Made by a program: the position numbers and the translations under genes | The notes under the pieces: model-generated | Told to the model about the DNA's origin: nothing | The model's input: the letters and a program-made list of their open reading frames with translations, nothing else | Database searches by the model: none | Origin: Marinifilum caeruleilacunae | GTDB lineage: Bacteria; Bacteroidota; Bacteroidia; Bacteroidales; Marinifilaceae | Assembly: GCF_013141825.1 (NCBI RefSeq) | Contig: NZ_RZNH01000001.1 | Coordinates: 247,269-311,268 of the forward strand | Direction: 5' to 3' | Length of the DNA stretch: 64,000 bases | In this document: positions 54,101 to 62,072 of the stretch, one piece after another | How the letters are laid out: each line of letters begins with the position of its first letter | Numbering within the stretch: position 1 is the first letter of the stretch

Positions 54101-54779
54101 ATGCATGGAAACTTATTTCGATAAGGAGAGAATGAACAAATTCTTTAAGAATGAGATGTTCAAATATCTCAGTTCCCGCAAGGATGAATCGCGTGCTGAG
54201 CGACCATTGGCCAGGGTAGCTCCATATCAACAAAGTACCTACTACCAAAAAGGAGCATTGGCAATGAATGCCTTGGGCAACTATCTTGGCAAAGAAAAAT
54301 TCATGAATGTGTTAAGTGGATTTTTAAAAGAACATGCTTTCAAAGGAGCACCCTACCCAACAACCACCGACCTGATTGACAGGATTAAACTGGAAACTCC
54401 TGACAGTCTGCAATATTTTGTCGAGGATGTATTGGAAAAAAATACCATGTATTCGACCAGTGTTGATTCGGTAAGTTATACACGTAATAAGGATTTTACC
54501 TATACAGTAGATGCCGTAATCGATATTAAAAAGCATTATATCGACGGAAAAGGCAAAGAAACCGAAGCTCCTTGCAATGATTACATTGAACTTGCGGCTT
54601 TCAATTCAAAGAAAAAAGAGTTGTACAATGAGAAGCTACAGTTGAAATCTGGTAAGAACAAAATTCAATTTACGGTAGCACGCAAACCCAATACCTTTGT
54701 TCTTGACCCGAACTACATGATCGTGACAAAAGAATGGACACGCAGCCCGATTGAAATTAGCAAGAAAAAGAAGGGATGA
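51153..54779 (+). CDS. ABC-2 permease fused to M1-family aminopeptidase
   Basis: This 1208-residue fusion has an N-terminal membrane part of about 580 residues with 12 or so helices, in two similar ABC-2-like halves separated by a charged linker near 275-310. A C-terminal peptidase domain follows. The zinc motif HEMAHQWW has His950, Glu951 and His954; the probable third ligand is Glu974 in QMLMEAITQYSAL. The spacing of 19 residues is the one seen in membrane-fused M1 proteins rather than the classic 18. The last helix before the peptidase (GMIVMASIALLLASYIFYNT) would place the catalytic part outside the cytoplasm. The transporter may handle a peptide that the peptidase processes; that is inference. 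Confidence 0.92.
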   Translation: MFYEIFRFEIKRALHRPAIYIYWCILFLIAFAIMNAAGGALKSINIRMAGDSVYINSPFVLDIILRSFSYLGIFVVAAICANVVMKDYQHNTLELMFSTPLKKFNYLFGRFCAAYSLSILAFTGVALGLFVGTQMPYLNHDYFGPNEWSAYLYPYLSRILPNVFLVSTIFFSLSILLRSLVINWISILALYILYGVSMSLFRDLESQTLASLLDPFGIAASFKVTTNVSASDMNESGAQLKDVFLYNRLLWLGFGSLLLCFTYFRFRFSFNLRKIQLIKRSESENSCTDSFIEEEGIERPTVRLSKNTWKTFLQLLRFESSKLFRNSYFWLISLIMVVFLFVASKGIGKMYDTNTYPVTYQVLGIFGGSIQFFIFIIVLLFSGEMMWRDRDHKLHEIFHTYPLPRWLSLISKIVALSLGIAFIKLILIVCGVIAQSLAGYYKFELGLYFMSEFGINFVSSLLLIVLAFLIHIVVNSRYMAYVFIVLYWVIDKYFASLILKHSLLIYGAAPGVSYSDMNGYGFDLIPYWIFKFYWLAIAGVLLIIGNQLFVSQTESHWRTRLELFKQRVKGNPAKGMIVMASIALLLASYIFYNTNIKSEFKTSLERELESVRYENDFKKYENIAQPKITDVKLKADLYPEKGDFLAQGSYSLQNLSASSMDTIFINSNKYIQKLELDRSARLIASDDDFHIYIYKLDEALQANEKLNLKFEFEGYNDGFHMGGANNICRKNGSFLYNSLFPSIGYKSNGELTDKRLREKHKLPERDIVRSIDDPKGIQRNFITDDAHFINYEAVVSTSADQRALTPGKLIKSWKEGNRNYFHYKSEHPMVHYYAILSGKYEVMRDEWVDENGKKVELSIYYHKGHEYNLENMMKGVKVSLDTYSRNYSPYQFDQLRIVEFPRYSSYAQSFPNMIPFSEGIGFIADLRELDQENIQSDEKIIDYPFFVTAHEMAHQWWAHQLIAADVEGSQMLMEAITQYSALQCMETYFDKERMNKFFKNEMFKYLSSRKDESRAERPLARVAPYQQSTYYQKGALAMNALGNYLGKEKFMNVLSGFLKEHAFKGAPYPTTTDLIDRIKLETPDSLQYFVEDVLEKNTMYSTSVDSVSYTRNKDFTYTVDAVIDIKKHYIDGKGKETEAPCNDYIELAAFNSKKKELYNEKLQLKSGKNKIQFTVARKPNTFVLDPNYMIVTKEWTRSPIEISKKKKG

Positions 54780-54850
54780 GCTAGTTTTAATTAATAAAAC
54801 AGGATCGAGTAGACAGGTGACGGTCAACTGACCGCCACTGTGCCTCTCAC

Positions 54851-54883
54851 ACCACCGTACGTACGGGTCTCGTATACGGCGGT
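54851..54883 (-). ncRNA. Group II intron domain V
   Basis: On the minus strand ACCGCCGTATACG, a short loop and CGTACGTACGGTGGT fold into a hairpin. A two-base bulge in the 3' strand is the hallmark of domain V. It starts 4 bp after the reverse transcriptase stop. Confidence 0.75.
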
Positions 54884-54886
54884 TCG

Positions 54887-56188
54887 TTAAGTTATGGGGA
54901 GTAGTAAATCACGTCTTACAGGCGTGATTTGTTTGTAAATATCGAGCATTGATTCATATCCACGTTGCTTCAAACGATCAATAGTAATTGTAGTTCTAAG
55001 AATTGGGCTTTGGCTGGTTGCCCAGCCTCCCGTACGAGTGCGAGACCATGCAAAGGCTTGCCCTAGTTCTACGCCTAAACGAATCAGGTTTTTCCGTTTT
55101 CGTTCTGGTTTCTTCCAGTGATGCCAGATGCAATATCTGAGCCTGTTGCGAATCCATCCATCAAGATCTTCGAGTTTGTTTAAAATACTTGCCATACGGA
55201 AAGCATTTACCCAACCTCGTTGAACTTCATTTAGTTTTTGAATACGCTCCTCAAAACTCATGGGTATCGTTTTTCTGGTAATGGCTTTCAGCTTTTGCTT
55301 TAATGCCTTCCAACTCTTCTTGGATACTACAAATTGGTATTTGCCTCGTTCACCTTTCTTATAAGTTGGTACAAAACCAAAGCCTAATAGCGTAAAATGA
55401 ACTGGTCGGCGAATACCACTTTTTTCTCTGTTTATCTTCAATTTTAGTTTGTCCCTTAAAAACTTGTAAATCGAATTCCCTACTCTTCGAGCTTTCGATT
55501 TTGTTTTCAAGTAAATGCTGAAATCGTCGGCATAACGTACAAAGCGTAGCTTCTGCCGTTCAAGTTCTCTATCCAACTCATGCAACATGATGTTCGACAA
55601 AAGAGGACTTAATGGGCTGCCCTGTGGAACGCCTTTTCTGCGTTTGACCAATTTACCCTCAATTAAAATGGGAGCTCGAAGCCATTTGCGTATCAGGCGC
55701 ATTGTAGTTTTGCATTTTATCTTTCGATAAAGCAATTGCAGTAAATAACAATGATCTACTTCATCGAAGAAGCTTTGCAGGTCAATATCTACAATATGCT
55801 GAAAGCCTTGGTTGATATATTCCTGAGCTTTTAAAGCTGCCTGATGTAAACTCCGATTGGGACGAAAGCCATAACTACTGTCCGAAAAATCAAACTCGAA
55901 TTTTGCCGTGATAATTTGCAGCGCCGCTTGTTGGAGCAAACGGTCGGTTACGGTTGGGATGCCTAATAAACGCATCTTTCCGTTTCCTTTGGGAATTTCC
56001 ACTCCCAAAATGGCTTGTGGCAAATACTCATCTGAGCGAACCCTTTCTAGCAACTCATCCCGATTGATCGACATGAGCTCTGAAAGTTTAGTTACGGGCA
56101 TGTGGTCAACTCCTGCTGAACCGTGGTTCTTTTGGACTTGATACATCGCTCGTAGTAGGTTCTTTCCTGTTAGTATTTGCTCAATCAT
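54887..56188 (-). CDS. ltrA: Group II intron reverse transcriptase/maturase
   Basis: This 433-residue protein has reverse transcriptase blocks: IPKGNGKMRLLGIPTVTDRL, SYGFRPNRSLHQAAL, VDIDLQSFFDEVDHC, GVPQGSPLSPLLSNIMLHEL and the catalytic FVRYADDFSIYL. A GIIM-type maturase part follows (VQRGWVNAFRMASILNKL, RNRLRYCIWHHWKKPERKRK). No HNH endonuclease is seen at the C-terminus, so target-primed insertion would depend on host nicks. The frame is intact, so the intron may be mobile. It is embedded in the intron RNA that ends with domain V just downstream. Confidence 0.93.
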   Translation of the reverse strand: MIEQILTGKNLLRAMYQVQKNHGSAGVDHMPVTKLSELMSINRDELLERVRSDEYLPQAILGVEIPKGNGKMRLLGIPTVTDRLLQQAALQIITAKFEFDFSDSSYGFRPNRSLHQAALKAQEYINQGFQHIVDIDLQSFFDEVDHCYLLQLLYRKIKCKTTMRLIRKWLRAPILIEGKLVKRRKGVPQGSPLSPLLSNIMLHELDRELERQKLRFVRYADDFSIYLKTKSKARRVGNSIYKFLRDKLKLKINREKSGIRRPVHFTLLGFGFVPTYKKGERGKYQFVVSKKSWKALKQKLKAITRKTIPMSFEERIQKLNEVQRGWVNAFRMASILNKLEDLDGWIRNRLRYCIWHHWKKPERKRKNLIRLGVELGQAFAWSRTRTGGWATSQSPILRTTITIDRLKQRGYESMLDIYKQITPVRRDLLLPIT

Positions 56189-56689
56189 TTTTCTTTTCTT
56201 TCCCTGTCTCTCCTATTGCAAGGCTAGAGTCCGTAAACAGCTTCCTTACTACATTTGAAACAACTTAACGTTCAACCCTTCGCTACCTTGTGAGACCTCC
56301 ACAATCTCTATTTGTGGCTCGTTTCCCGTAACTACTATGGTATCTGCTGACCTCTTGCCATAACCAACTCGTAGTTGACAAGATCTCCCCTGGTAAGAAC
56401 ATTTTCCTTCTATCTATGCCCGAAGCATCTACTAAAAACAGATTGTTGGTTACGGGCTTTGTAAAGATGTGCTTGCTTACCCTCTGTTTATAGCCTCATA
56501 TGCTCTTTCTGTTCGTCGGTACAGATATTTGCAGTCCTGCTTCCTTCACTCTAACGGTCACCCATAACGAGCTTGCAGCTTGCTAACTGACTTCACCAAC
56601 TTGCCAGTAAGGGACTTTCACCCTCTGGAAAAATTAACATACTTATTGTTAGCTATTTTGACCGAATATTTGCATATTTAATCTTTTTC

Positions 56690-56732
56690 AAGAGCTTACA
56701 GATAAGTGTGCTCTTGCTCATGCAGGGCACAC
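56690..56732 (+). other. Two mutually exclusive hairpins before a terminator
   Basis: AAGAGC (56690-56695) can pair with GCTCTT (56710-56715). GTGTGC (56706-56711) can pair with GCACAC (56727-56732). The two stems share bases 56710-56711, so only one can form in full. A terminator follows at 56741. Whether this is a switch or a chance overlap is open. Confidence 0.35.
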
Positions 56733-56740
56733 ACATTAAG

Positions 56741-56771
56741 AAAGCCAGGTATTTGTTGGATATCTGGCTTT
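56741..56771. terminator. Terminator between the intron and the DUF5675 gene
   Basis: AAAGCCAGGTA (56741-56751) pairs with TATCTGGCTTT (56761-56771) with one G-T pair and a 9-base loop; TATTTATT follows on the plus strand. It may have been the terminator of the ABC/M1 operon before the intron arrived, and may also serve the minus-strand gene ending at 56873. Confidence 0.7.
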
Positions 56772-56872
56772 ATTTATTCCATAAATTGAGCTGAATTTTA
56801 TCTTTTTTCCCTCACAATAGGCGCTATTTTCATGTAGCTATTTATTATTTGTATCCTAACTTTATATTTTAC

Positions 56873-57526
56873 TTACTCCCCCGATTCTTCCAAAAACTCT
56901 TCAGCCACCCAACCTTCAATCTGTATTTTGCTCCAACCATTATGCGAACCTAGTACTTTGGTAGGAGTTTCCTTGTTCAAAACACCTTCTACTTCACCTT
57001 TCGGTGATTTTCTAAGATTTAACTTAGTGGCACTCACAACAGCATTGGTAGGTAAAACCTGATTTTCCTTAGCTGGTATACCTTCAATAATTTCGATCCA
57101 AACTCCTTCGCCATTTTCAATGGCATAAGCAACAACCGAATAAATGCGTTCATAGGCCTTGGCACTGCTACTCACAAATCCTTCGGCCACTTGGTTGTTA
57201 TTGCTTCCATCGCCCAACAAAATGCAACCATCGGTATCTTTTTTTGTGTTTCCAACATGTATGTGTACAAATTCAAAGCCTGGCACATCCAACAAATGAA
57301 GCATACCACGGTGAATTTTTGGAAATTTCTGACTGTATCGATGATTTTGTCCACCTTCCGTTCTAAGGGTAATGCCATATATTCCCTCTGGGATACAAGT
57401 TTCACCAGGTATTTTTTCTTCTCTTACTGCATCCTCAAGCGTGTAACAAGCAAAATGCCCATCGATATACAACATACCCAGTGTTGTACTTGGCGACATA
57501 CTGTATCGAATTAATTGTAGATTCAT
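56873..57526 (-). CDS. DUF5675 protein with C-terminal SH3 domain
   Basis: This 217-residue protein has an N-terminal DUF5675 domain (about 1-135): QLIRYSMSPSTTLGMLYIDG, CYTLEDAVREEKIPGETCIP, EGIYGITLRTEGG, MLHLLDVPGFEFVHIHVGNT and TDGCILLGD. The motif layout with conserved His and Cys near H-x-H-x-G-N and D-G-C recalls L,D-transpeptidase-like or phage lysis-associated proteins. The C-terminal part (about 150-217) is a bacterial SH3 domain: ATKLNLRKSPKGEVEG and WSKIQIEGWVAEEFL. No signal peptide is seen. DUF5675 genes are common in phages, so a mobile origin is possible. Function unknown. Confidence 0.82.
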   Translation of the reverse strand: MNLQLIRYSMSPSTTLGMLYIDGHFACYTLEDAVREEKIPGETCIPEGIYGITLRTEGGQNHRYSQKFPKIHRGMLHLLDVPGFEFVHIHVGNTKKDTDGCILLGDGSNNNQVAEGFVSSSAKAYERIYSVVAYAIENGEGVWIEIIEGIPAKENQVLPTNAVVSATKLNLRKSPKGEVEGVLNKETPTKVLGSHNGWSKIQIEGWVAEEFLEESGE

Positions 57527-58246
57527 CTGTTCAAGTTAAAGGATAAGAACTCAAGTTATTAAGTAGATTACCAAATGTCAAGATCAATTACTTCACTTTT
57601 AATGATTCGGAAGGTCTGTAAATTTGCCTTCCCCTGTTTTTTATGATTGATATAAAATCCAAATAAACATTTTTTACCTTATTTACACACAAATCAACTT
57701 ATAACATTATGCTCATCTATGTTTTATCAATACTATGTAAATAAATAAACTTCATTATTCCTTGCGTAAAAATGGGAAGAGATTTAGGTTTCAATATAAG
57801 ACCTGCGCAGACTTTCAAACGCTAACCATACAAGATATGAGCTATATATCTGTAAATGACGAAAATCTGCGCAGGATCTGATCAACAAAATAATCAATGC
57901 CAATACTTTACATTAAGAGATATAAGTATCCACACTGTTTCTCTTAACAACAAACAAATGGCATTAACACTAGATCATTCGTTACATTATGAATCAATAC
58001 GTAGTAGTTTAAAAGTTGAATTACAGAACATCTATCATTTCCTTAGCTCAACATTTTTTTAGTCGAGGTGAAATTAAAATTATTGTTAGAAAGAACAAAG
58101 TATTTATTATATTATTTTGTTAAAAATACTTAAAAAAACCAAATTAATCCATTTAACTTTTAAATATTTTTTATGATCTCTTGTTTTAGGCATGGATGTT
58201 GTTTATTTTTAGTGAGAACAAAAACACACCAAAAAAATTCACCCAA
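57527..58246. other. AT-rich gene-free region with an inverted repeat
   Basis: This 720-bp stretch has no convincing frame. A 68-residue plus-strand frame at 57856 has no family and starts inside the repeat. The only structured feature is the inverted repeat at 57799-57879. Confidence 0.5.
57799..57879. repeat. Imperfect inverted repeat around CCTGCGCAGA
   Basis: CCTGCGCAGA (57802-57811) and TCTGCGCAGG (57866-57875) are exact inverted copies; the flanks extend the match with one mismatch and one extra base to about 18 positions. An inner pair AGATAT / ATATATCT lies between. The GC-rich arms stand out from the AT-rich surroundings. Could be a folded RNA, a decayed element end pair, or a protein site. 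Confidence 0.65.
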
Positions 58247-58948
58247 ATGAAAAAGCTGCTTCTAATTCTTTTTTTAATGATTACAACTAGTGGCGCTTTT
58301 GCCGACACTTACTACCAGGATTCTTTAAAATGTCCATTGTGCGACAAAATATTTGAAATCACAGAAATGGGAAGTATGTCAAGCTTTGGAAGCACATACG
58401 ATTTTCAAAAACAAGGAGCAGTTGGTGACTATTACAAGCTAATGGTTAAATCCTGTCCATGTTGCAGGTTCTCTGGTTACACTTCTGATTTTCTGAATTT
58501 TTCAAATCACTCAGATACCATTAATCTAATAAAACATGCACTTGTAAAATATGATACAATCGAGATGACGGATATAACTGAATGTGAACTAGCTGCTGAC
58601 TTGTACAAATGTTTAGGCAGAAGTAAAGCCAACATTGGGCAATTGTACCTTAATGCCTCTTACTTATTGCGTTCAGATTCAACAAAAACAAATCAACGAA
58701 TTCAAATGCAGGATAGTGCTGCAGTTTTTTTTATAAAAGCTCTATCTATGGAAGAGTTCGCTCCTAATCAGATCGCAACTATAGAATACCTTATTGCTGA
58801 AATGTATAGACGCACAGGAAAGTTTGAGAAAGCAATTGTCTATTATGACAAAGCAATTAACAATAAAGAACAAGCAGATTGGATTAAAGAAATTGCTACA
58901 AAACAAAGAATTCTCGCAATAAAAGAAGATGATAACAATGAAATTTAA
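58247..58948 (+). CDS. DUF2225-like secreted protein
   Basis: This 233-residue protein has a signal peptide (KLLLILFLMITTSGAFA), from a start set at 58247 since the longer frame from 58196 places a polar stretch before it. It has two Cys pairs (LKCPLCDKIFEI and VKSCPCCRFSGYTSDF), the DUF2225 metal-site pattern. A helical C-terminal half follows with TPR-like wording (IEYLIAEMYRRTGKFEKAIV). DUF2225 proteins are usually cytoplasmic, so the export signal is unusual. It heads a run of poorly known genes in one direction (52 bp to the next). Confidence 0.8.
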   Translation: MKKLLLILFLMITTSGAFADTYYQDSLKCPLCDKIFEITEMGSMSSFGSTYDFQKQGAVGDYYKLMVKSCPCCRFSGYTSDFLNFSNHSDTINLIKHALVKYDTIEMTDITECELAADLYKCLGRSKANIGQLYLNASYLLRSDSTKTNQRIQMQDSAAVFFIKALSMEEFAPNQIATIEYLIAEMYRRTGKFEKAIVYYDKAINNKEQADWIKEIATKQRILAIKEDDNNEI

Positions 58949-58999
58949 ACCCTTTATTAGAAACTCATCACCAAATCACAAACCAAAGCAAACCGAAAA

Positions 59000-60607
59000 A
59001 TGAAACGCGCTTTACTAATGCTAATTGCCTCAATGGCACTCTTTATGGCCAGTAAACCTGGTCAACATCAAAATCAATTTGTACTCCATGGCAAGATTAA
59101 AGGAATTGATAAAGGAGAAATCATACTGCTAACATTTATCGATAAAAAAGGATTCCAACGTGATACCTCCAAAATTGAAAATGGAAACTTTTGTTTTACA
59201 GGCAACTTTCCGAACTTATTGAATGGCACCTTAAGACTAAAAGTAAAAAGAGCTGGTAAGGAGGTCATACTAAAGAAAGGCATCATGCTCGAAAATGTAA
59301 AAATGACTTTTGAAGGATCACTTAACGATTTTGAGAATGCAAAAATTAGTGGCTCTGTTGTTCATGATGATTATGAAAGATTTAAAATTGGGAAAAAGCA
59401 AGTCATGTTGAAATATGACAGAATAAAACAAGCCCTCCCAAAATACAATGCCAAAGCCAGCGATGAGGATAAAAAAGCTTTACAAGATAAATATACCAAA
59501 GTAAGAAAGGATCGCATTGCTGGCATCAGCCAATACGAAAAGCAGTTTATGCAACAAAATCCCAAAGCGCGCTTTTCAGCTTATTTGTTCCAGCAGGAAA
59601 CATCATCTAAATCGTATGAACAAATGTACGAATACGTAAAAGACCTGCACCCCGACTTAAAAAAACAACCATACATTGCCAGTGTTTTACGAAAAGTAGA
59701 AAAAATGCGCAGCCTGGAAATTGGCCTGGATAAAATTATGGATGGCGTAAATCCAGTAAACTACCAGGTAGATAGCAAATACAAAGGCAAACGAGTATTA
59801 GATGTAATTTACCTGGCCAGTTTTAGCAACAATCAACTTTGTGCACTCAAGAAAGATGGCAACATTTTGATTATGGATGAGGAAGGCAAGATAATAAAAC
59901 GCTTTAAACCTGCTATTTTGGGTAAACCAACTGCCATTTCGGTGGATGCAATGGACCAAATTTATGTACTATCGAGCGAAATGAAAATACTAAAGAAAAA
60001 AGTTCGCGGACGAATGGTATCAAAAGAACTACCGGTAGGTGTTAACTGCCAGATTTATTCAAAAGATGGGCAGCAAGTAAACCAATTCAAACTGGCAGGA
60101 GTTCATATCGCCTCGGGCAGCCGGGTGGTCGATGATCATTTAATAGTATCCGATTGCAAATTAAAGAAGATTCAAATTCACAAGCGCACAAATGGCGAAT
60201 TGGTCAAAGAAATAGACGATATGAGAGCATGCTGTAATATTTTGGACTTTTCGGTAAATCAGAAAAAAGAAATTATTGTTGCCAACCTTGGTGCTTTTAG
60301 AGTGCAGGGTTTCGATTACAATGGAAACAGCCTGATGGCATTTGGCAAACGTGGCAAAGAGGTAGTGGATTTTCATGGTTGTTGCAATCCGGTAAGTGTT
60401 GCTAGCCTTTCAAACGGTGCCATAGTAACTGTTGAGAAAGATCCTACCCGAATAAAAATATACAGCAAACAAGGAGCCAAACAAATAGAAGGAATTGAGG
60501 AGCTGGTAAAAGGTTGCACCTTTATTCCAATGATTGTTGATGGCAATGACAATCTTTACCTGGCATCAGAAGAGAAAGGAATTGTGAAGTGTAGCATAGT
60601 ACGATAA
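59000..60607 (+). CDS. DUF4369 and beta-propeller protein
   Basis: This 535-residue protein has a signal-like start (RALLMLIASMALFMASKPGQ). An N-terminal DUF4369 domain (about 25-125) has FVLHGKIKGIDKGEIILLTF. A helical linker follows (about 150-240). The C-terminal part is a 6-bladed/NHL-like propeller (about 255-535) with strand repeats such as NNQLCALKKDGNILIMDEEG, VDAMDQIYVLSSEMKI and VDGNDNLYLASEEKG. DUF4369 usually precedes a thioredoxin domain in Bacteroidota; here a propeller takes that place. Probably a periplasmic binding protein. Function unknown. The next gene follows after 15 bp. Confidence 0.75.
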   Translation: MKRALLMLIASMALFMASKPGQHQNQFVLHGKIKGIDKGEIILLTFIDKKGFQRDTSKIENGNFCFTGNFPNLLNGTLRLKVKRAGKEVILKKGIMLENVKMTFEGSLNDFENAKISGSVVHDDYERFKIGKKQVMLKYDRIKQALPKYNAKASDEDKKALQDKYTKVRKDRIAGISQYEKQFMQQNPKARFSAYLFQQETSSKSYEQMYEYVKDLHPDLKKQPYIASVLRKVEKMRSLEIGLDKIMDGVNPVNYQVDSKYKGKRVLDVIYLASFSNNQLCALKKDGNILIMDEEGKIIKRFKPAILGKPTAISVDAMDQIYVLSSEMKILKKKVRGRMVSKELPVGVNCQIYSKDGQQVNQFKLAGVHIASGSRVVDDHLIVSDCKLKKIQIHKRTNGELVKEIDDMRACCNILDFSVNQKKEIIVANLGAFRVQGFDYNGNSLMAFGKRGKEVVDFHGCCNPVSVASLSNGAIVTVEKDPTRIKIYSKQGAKQIEGIEELVKGCTFIPMIVDGNDNLYLASEEKGIVKCSIVR

Positions 60608-60622
60608 CTCAAAAATTAAAAT

Positions 60623-61357
60623 ATGGAACCCATTGAAATCCTCATTTTTACTGCAATAGCCATTCTTGCTATTGTGGTAATTGCCTTGTTTATTTTCTTT
60701 AGCAAGAAGGCAATTATCAAACGGAAGCTTAAGAAATCGGAATTGAAAAGACTTTCGCGCTTTAGAAGCGGGGAAACTGCCAAAATTGTTGGAAAAGTAG
60801 AATTTGTGGACCCACCTTTAAAAGCACCTCTTACCCATCGAAAGTGCTCCCATTATCATGTAAAAATTGAAGAGAAAAAAACTTCGGGAAATAACAGCCG
60901 GTGGGTTACTTTGGTGAAGGAAGAAAAACAAGTTAGATATTTGATTAAAGATGGGATTAAATATGCCTACATCAACGATTCTTTCCTGAAATCTTACATT
61001 GTTCAGGATGCCAAATATTCATCTGGCTTTTGGACCGATCCTACCGAAAATGTGGAACATTTTTTAAGCAGCAAAGGAATCGACCCTACAGGATTTTTTG
61101 GTTTTAACAAAACCTTTCGCTGTAAAGAAGGAATACTGGAAGAGAATGAAGAAATTGCTGTGTATGGTCATGGTGAATGGAAAGATGCCGCTGAATTGGC
61201 CTTACCGGCGAAATATGGCAAAGTATTGGAAATTACAGCTACAGGAGAAGAAGCCATTTATCTTAGCGATGATCCTGATACGACAGAAGAACAGCCTCAA
61301 AACCATTCAACTAATCGAAGAACAGAAAATGCAAGAAAGGGTCGATATCGAAAATAA
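60623..61357 (+). CDS. GIDE-like membrane protein
   Basis: This 244-residue protein has an N-terminal helix (ILIFTAIAILAIVVIALFIF), then a basic stretch and a soluble domain. The domain resembles the GIDE/BAM fold of MUL1-like proteins: GETAKIVGKVEFVDPPLKAP, CSHYHVKIEEKKTSG, KEEKQVRYLIKDG, and KEGILEENEEIAVYGHGEWK. No RING finger is present, as in other bacterial members. The low-complexity C-terminus is rich in Asn, Thr and Arg. Function unknown. It is probably co-transcribed with the propeller protein. Confidence 0.72.
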   Translation: MEPIEILIFTAIAILAIVVIALFIFFSKKAIIKRKLKKSELKRLSRFRSGETAKIVGKVEFVDPPLKAPLTHRKCSHYHVKIEEKKTSGNNSRWVTLVKEEKQVRYLIKDGIKYAYINDSFLKSYIVQDAKYSSGFWTDPTENVEHFLSSKGIDPTGFFGFNKTFRCKEGILEENEEIAVYGHGEWKDAAELALPAKYGKVLEITATGEEAIYLSDDPDTTEEQPQNHSTNRRTENARKGRYRK

Positions 61358-61423
61358 CAATCAAAATAGCTTGTCGGCATTGATATGGCGTATCCAAAGT
61401 GAAACAACAATAAAAAATACGAT

Positions 61424-61816
61424 ATGAGAAAATTAAGCATGATGGCAATACTTGCACTGTTTTGCATGACAAGTTTTGCTCAAAAAAGAGATTTTAAAAT
61501 AGAAGACAAATCTTTACTGATAAAACCGACCGAAATTGCAGCTAAAAAGTTTACAATAAAGGAAGTAAAAACAGCTTATGATCTTGCTTTAAACTTCTCC
61601 TATTTGCATCATCAATCCACTGGTTCAAAAAGTGAATTCTTAACACTCCCGATAGTTCTTATCGATGATCATCCGGTGTTCGAAAACCATCTGAAAGAAA
61701 TCAAAATATCGAAAATAGCTCTATATAGTTTTAAAGGTGGAGAATCTGCTTCTGCAATATATGGTGCAAGAGGCAGCTATGGAGTTTTAACGATCAAAAT
61801 GAAAAAAAATGATTGA
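61424..61816 (+). CDS. Standalone TonB-receptor-plug-like protein
   Basis: This 130-residue protein has a signal peptide (MMAILALFCMTSFAQ). The body ends with PIVLIDDHPVFEN, ISKIALYSFKGGE and SASAIYGARGSYGVLTIKMK, very close to the SusC-type plug ending A-S-A-x-Y-G-A-R-G-A-x-G-V. No beta-barrel follows: the frame stops after this motif. It overlaps the next small gene by 8 bp, which argues for an intact short gene rather than a broken receptor. Function unknown; see findings. Confidence 0.75.
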   Translation: MRKLSMMAILALFCMTSFAQKRDFKIEDKSLLIKPTEIAAKKFTIKEVKTAYDLALNFSYLHHQSTGSKSEFLTLPIVLIDDHPVFENHLKEIKISKIALYSFKGGESASAIYGARGSYGVLTIKMKKND

Positions 61817-62072
61817 GCCTGGCCCGAAAAAAAAGCAAAATTCAAGACCAACATTCAAGCAATTCTACCAATCGGAACACTGGAGCCTAAAAATACTTTA
61901 CATGTTTGCCGGTGTATGCTTCCTGATTAATTTCTATTACATCATGAGTAATGAGCCTGTAGAAAATAAATTTTTCGGAATTGCTGCCTACGCTACAATG
62001 GCTTTTTTTGCTTTTAGATATGAGTTTGCTTGCAAGAAAGAAAAATCTGCCAAAGAAAAAATACTTGAATAG
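61809..62072 (+). CDS. Small membrane protein
   Basis: This 87-residue protein has two probable hydrophobic segments (LKILYMFAGVCFLINFYYIM and FFGIAAYATMAFFAF) flanked by basic residues. The ATG overlaps the plug-like gene by 8 bp, so they are probably translated together. No family recognised. The 197 bp that follow hold only the promoter of the next gene. Confidence 0.65.
   Translation: MIEPGPKKKQNSRPTFKQFYQSEHWSLKILYMFAGVCFLINFYYIMSNEPVENKFFGIAAYATMAFFAFRYEFACKKEKSAKEKILE

Larger units (their letters stand above)
54809..56642 (-). mobile_element. Group II intron, about 1.8 kb
   Basis: On the minus strand the RNA begins near GTATGTTAATTTT (56642), followed closely by AGGGTGAAAGTCCCT (near 56610-56625), a domain I element common to bacterial group II introns. 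It then carries a reverse transcriptase frame and ends with domains V and VI, the last pairing CGGTCA with TGACCG. The 3' end is placed after CTAC (54809), fitting the AY rule. Both boundaries are estimates. The intron lies antisense to and 29 bp past the stop of the fused permease-peptidase gene. RNA parts without frames: 54809-54886 and 56189-56642. Confidence 0.8.

Noticed and set aside
57856-58062. 68-residue plus-strand frame
   Set aside because: It starts inside the inverted repeat, has no family resemblance and no start context; more likely chance in AT-rich DNA.
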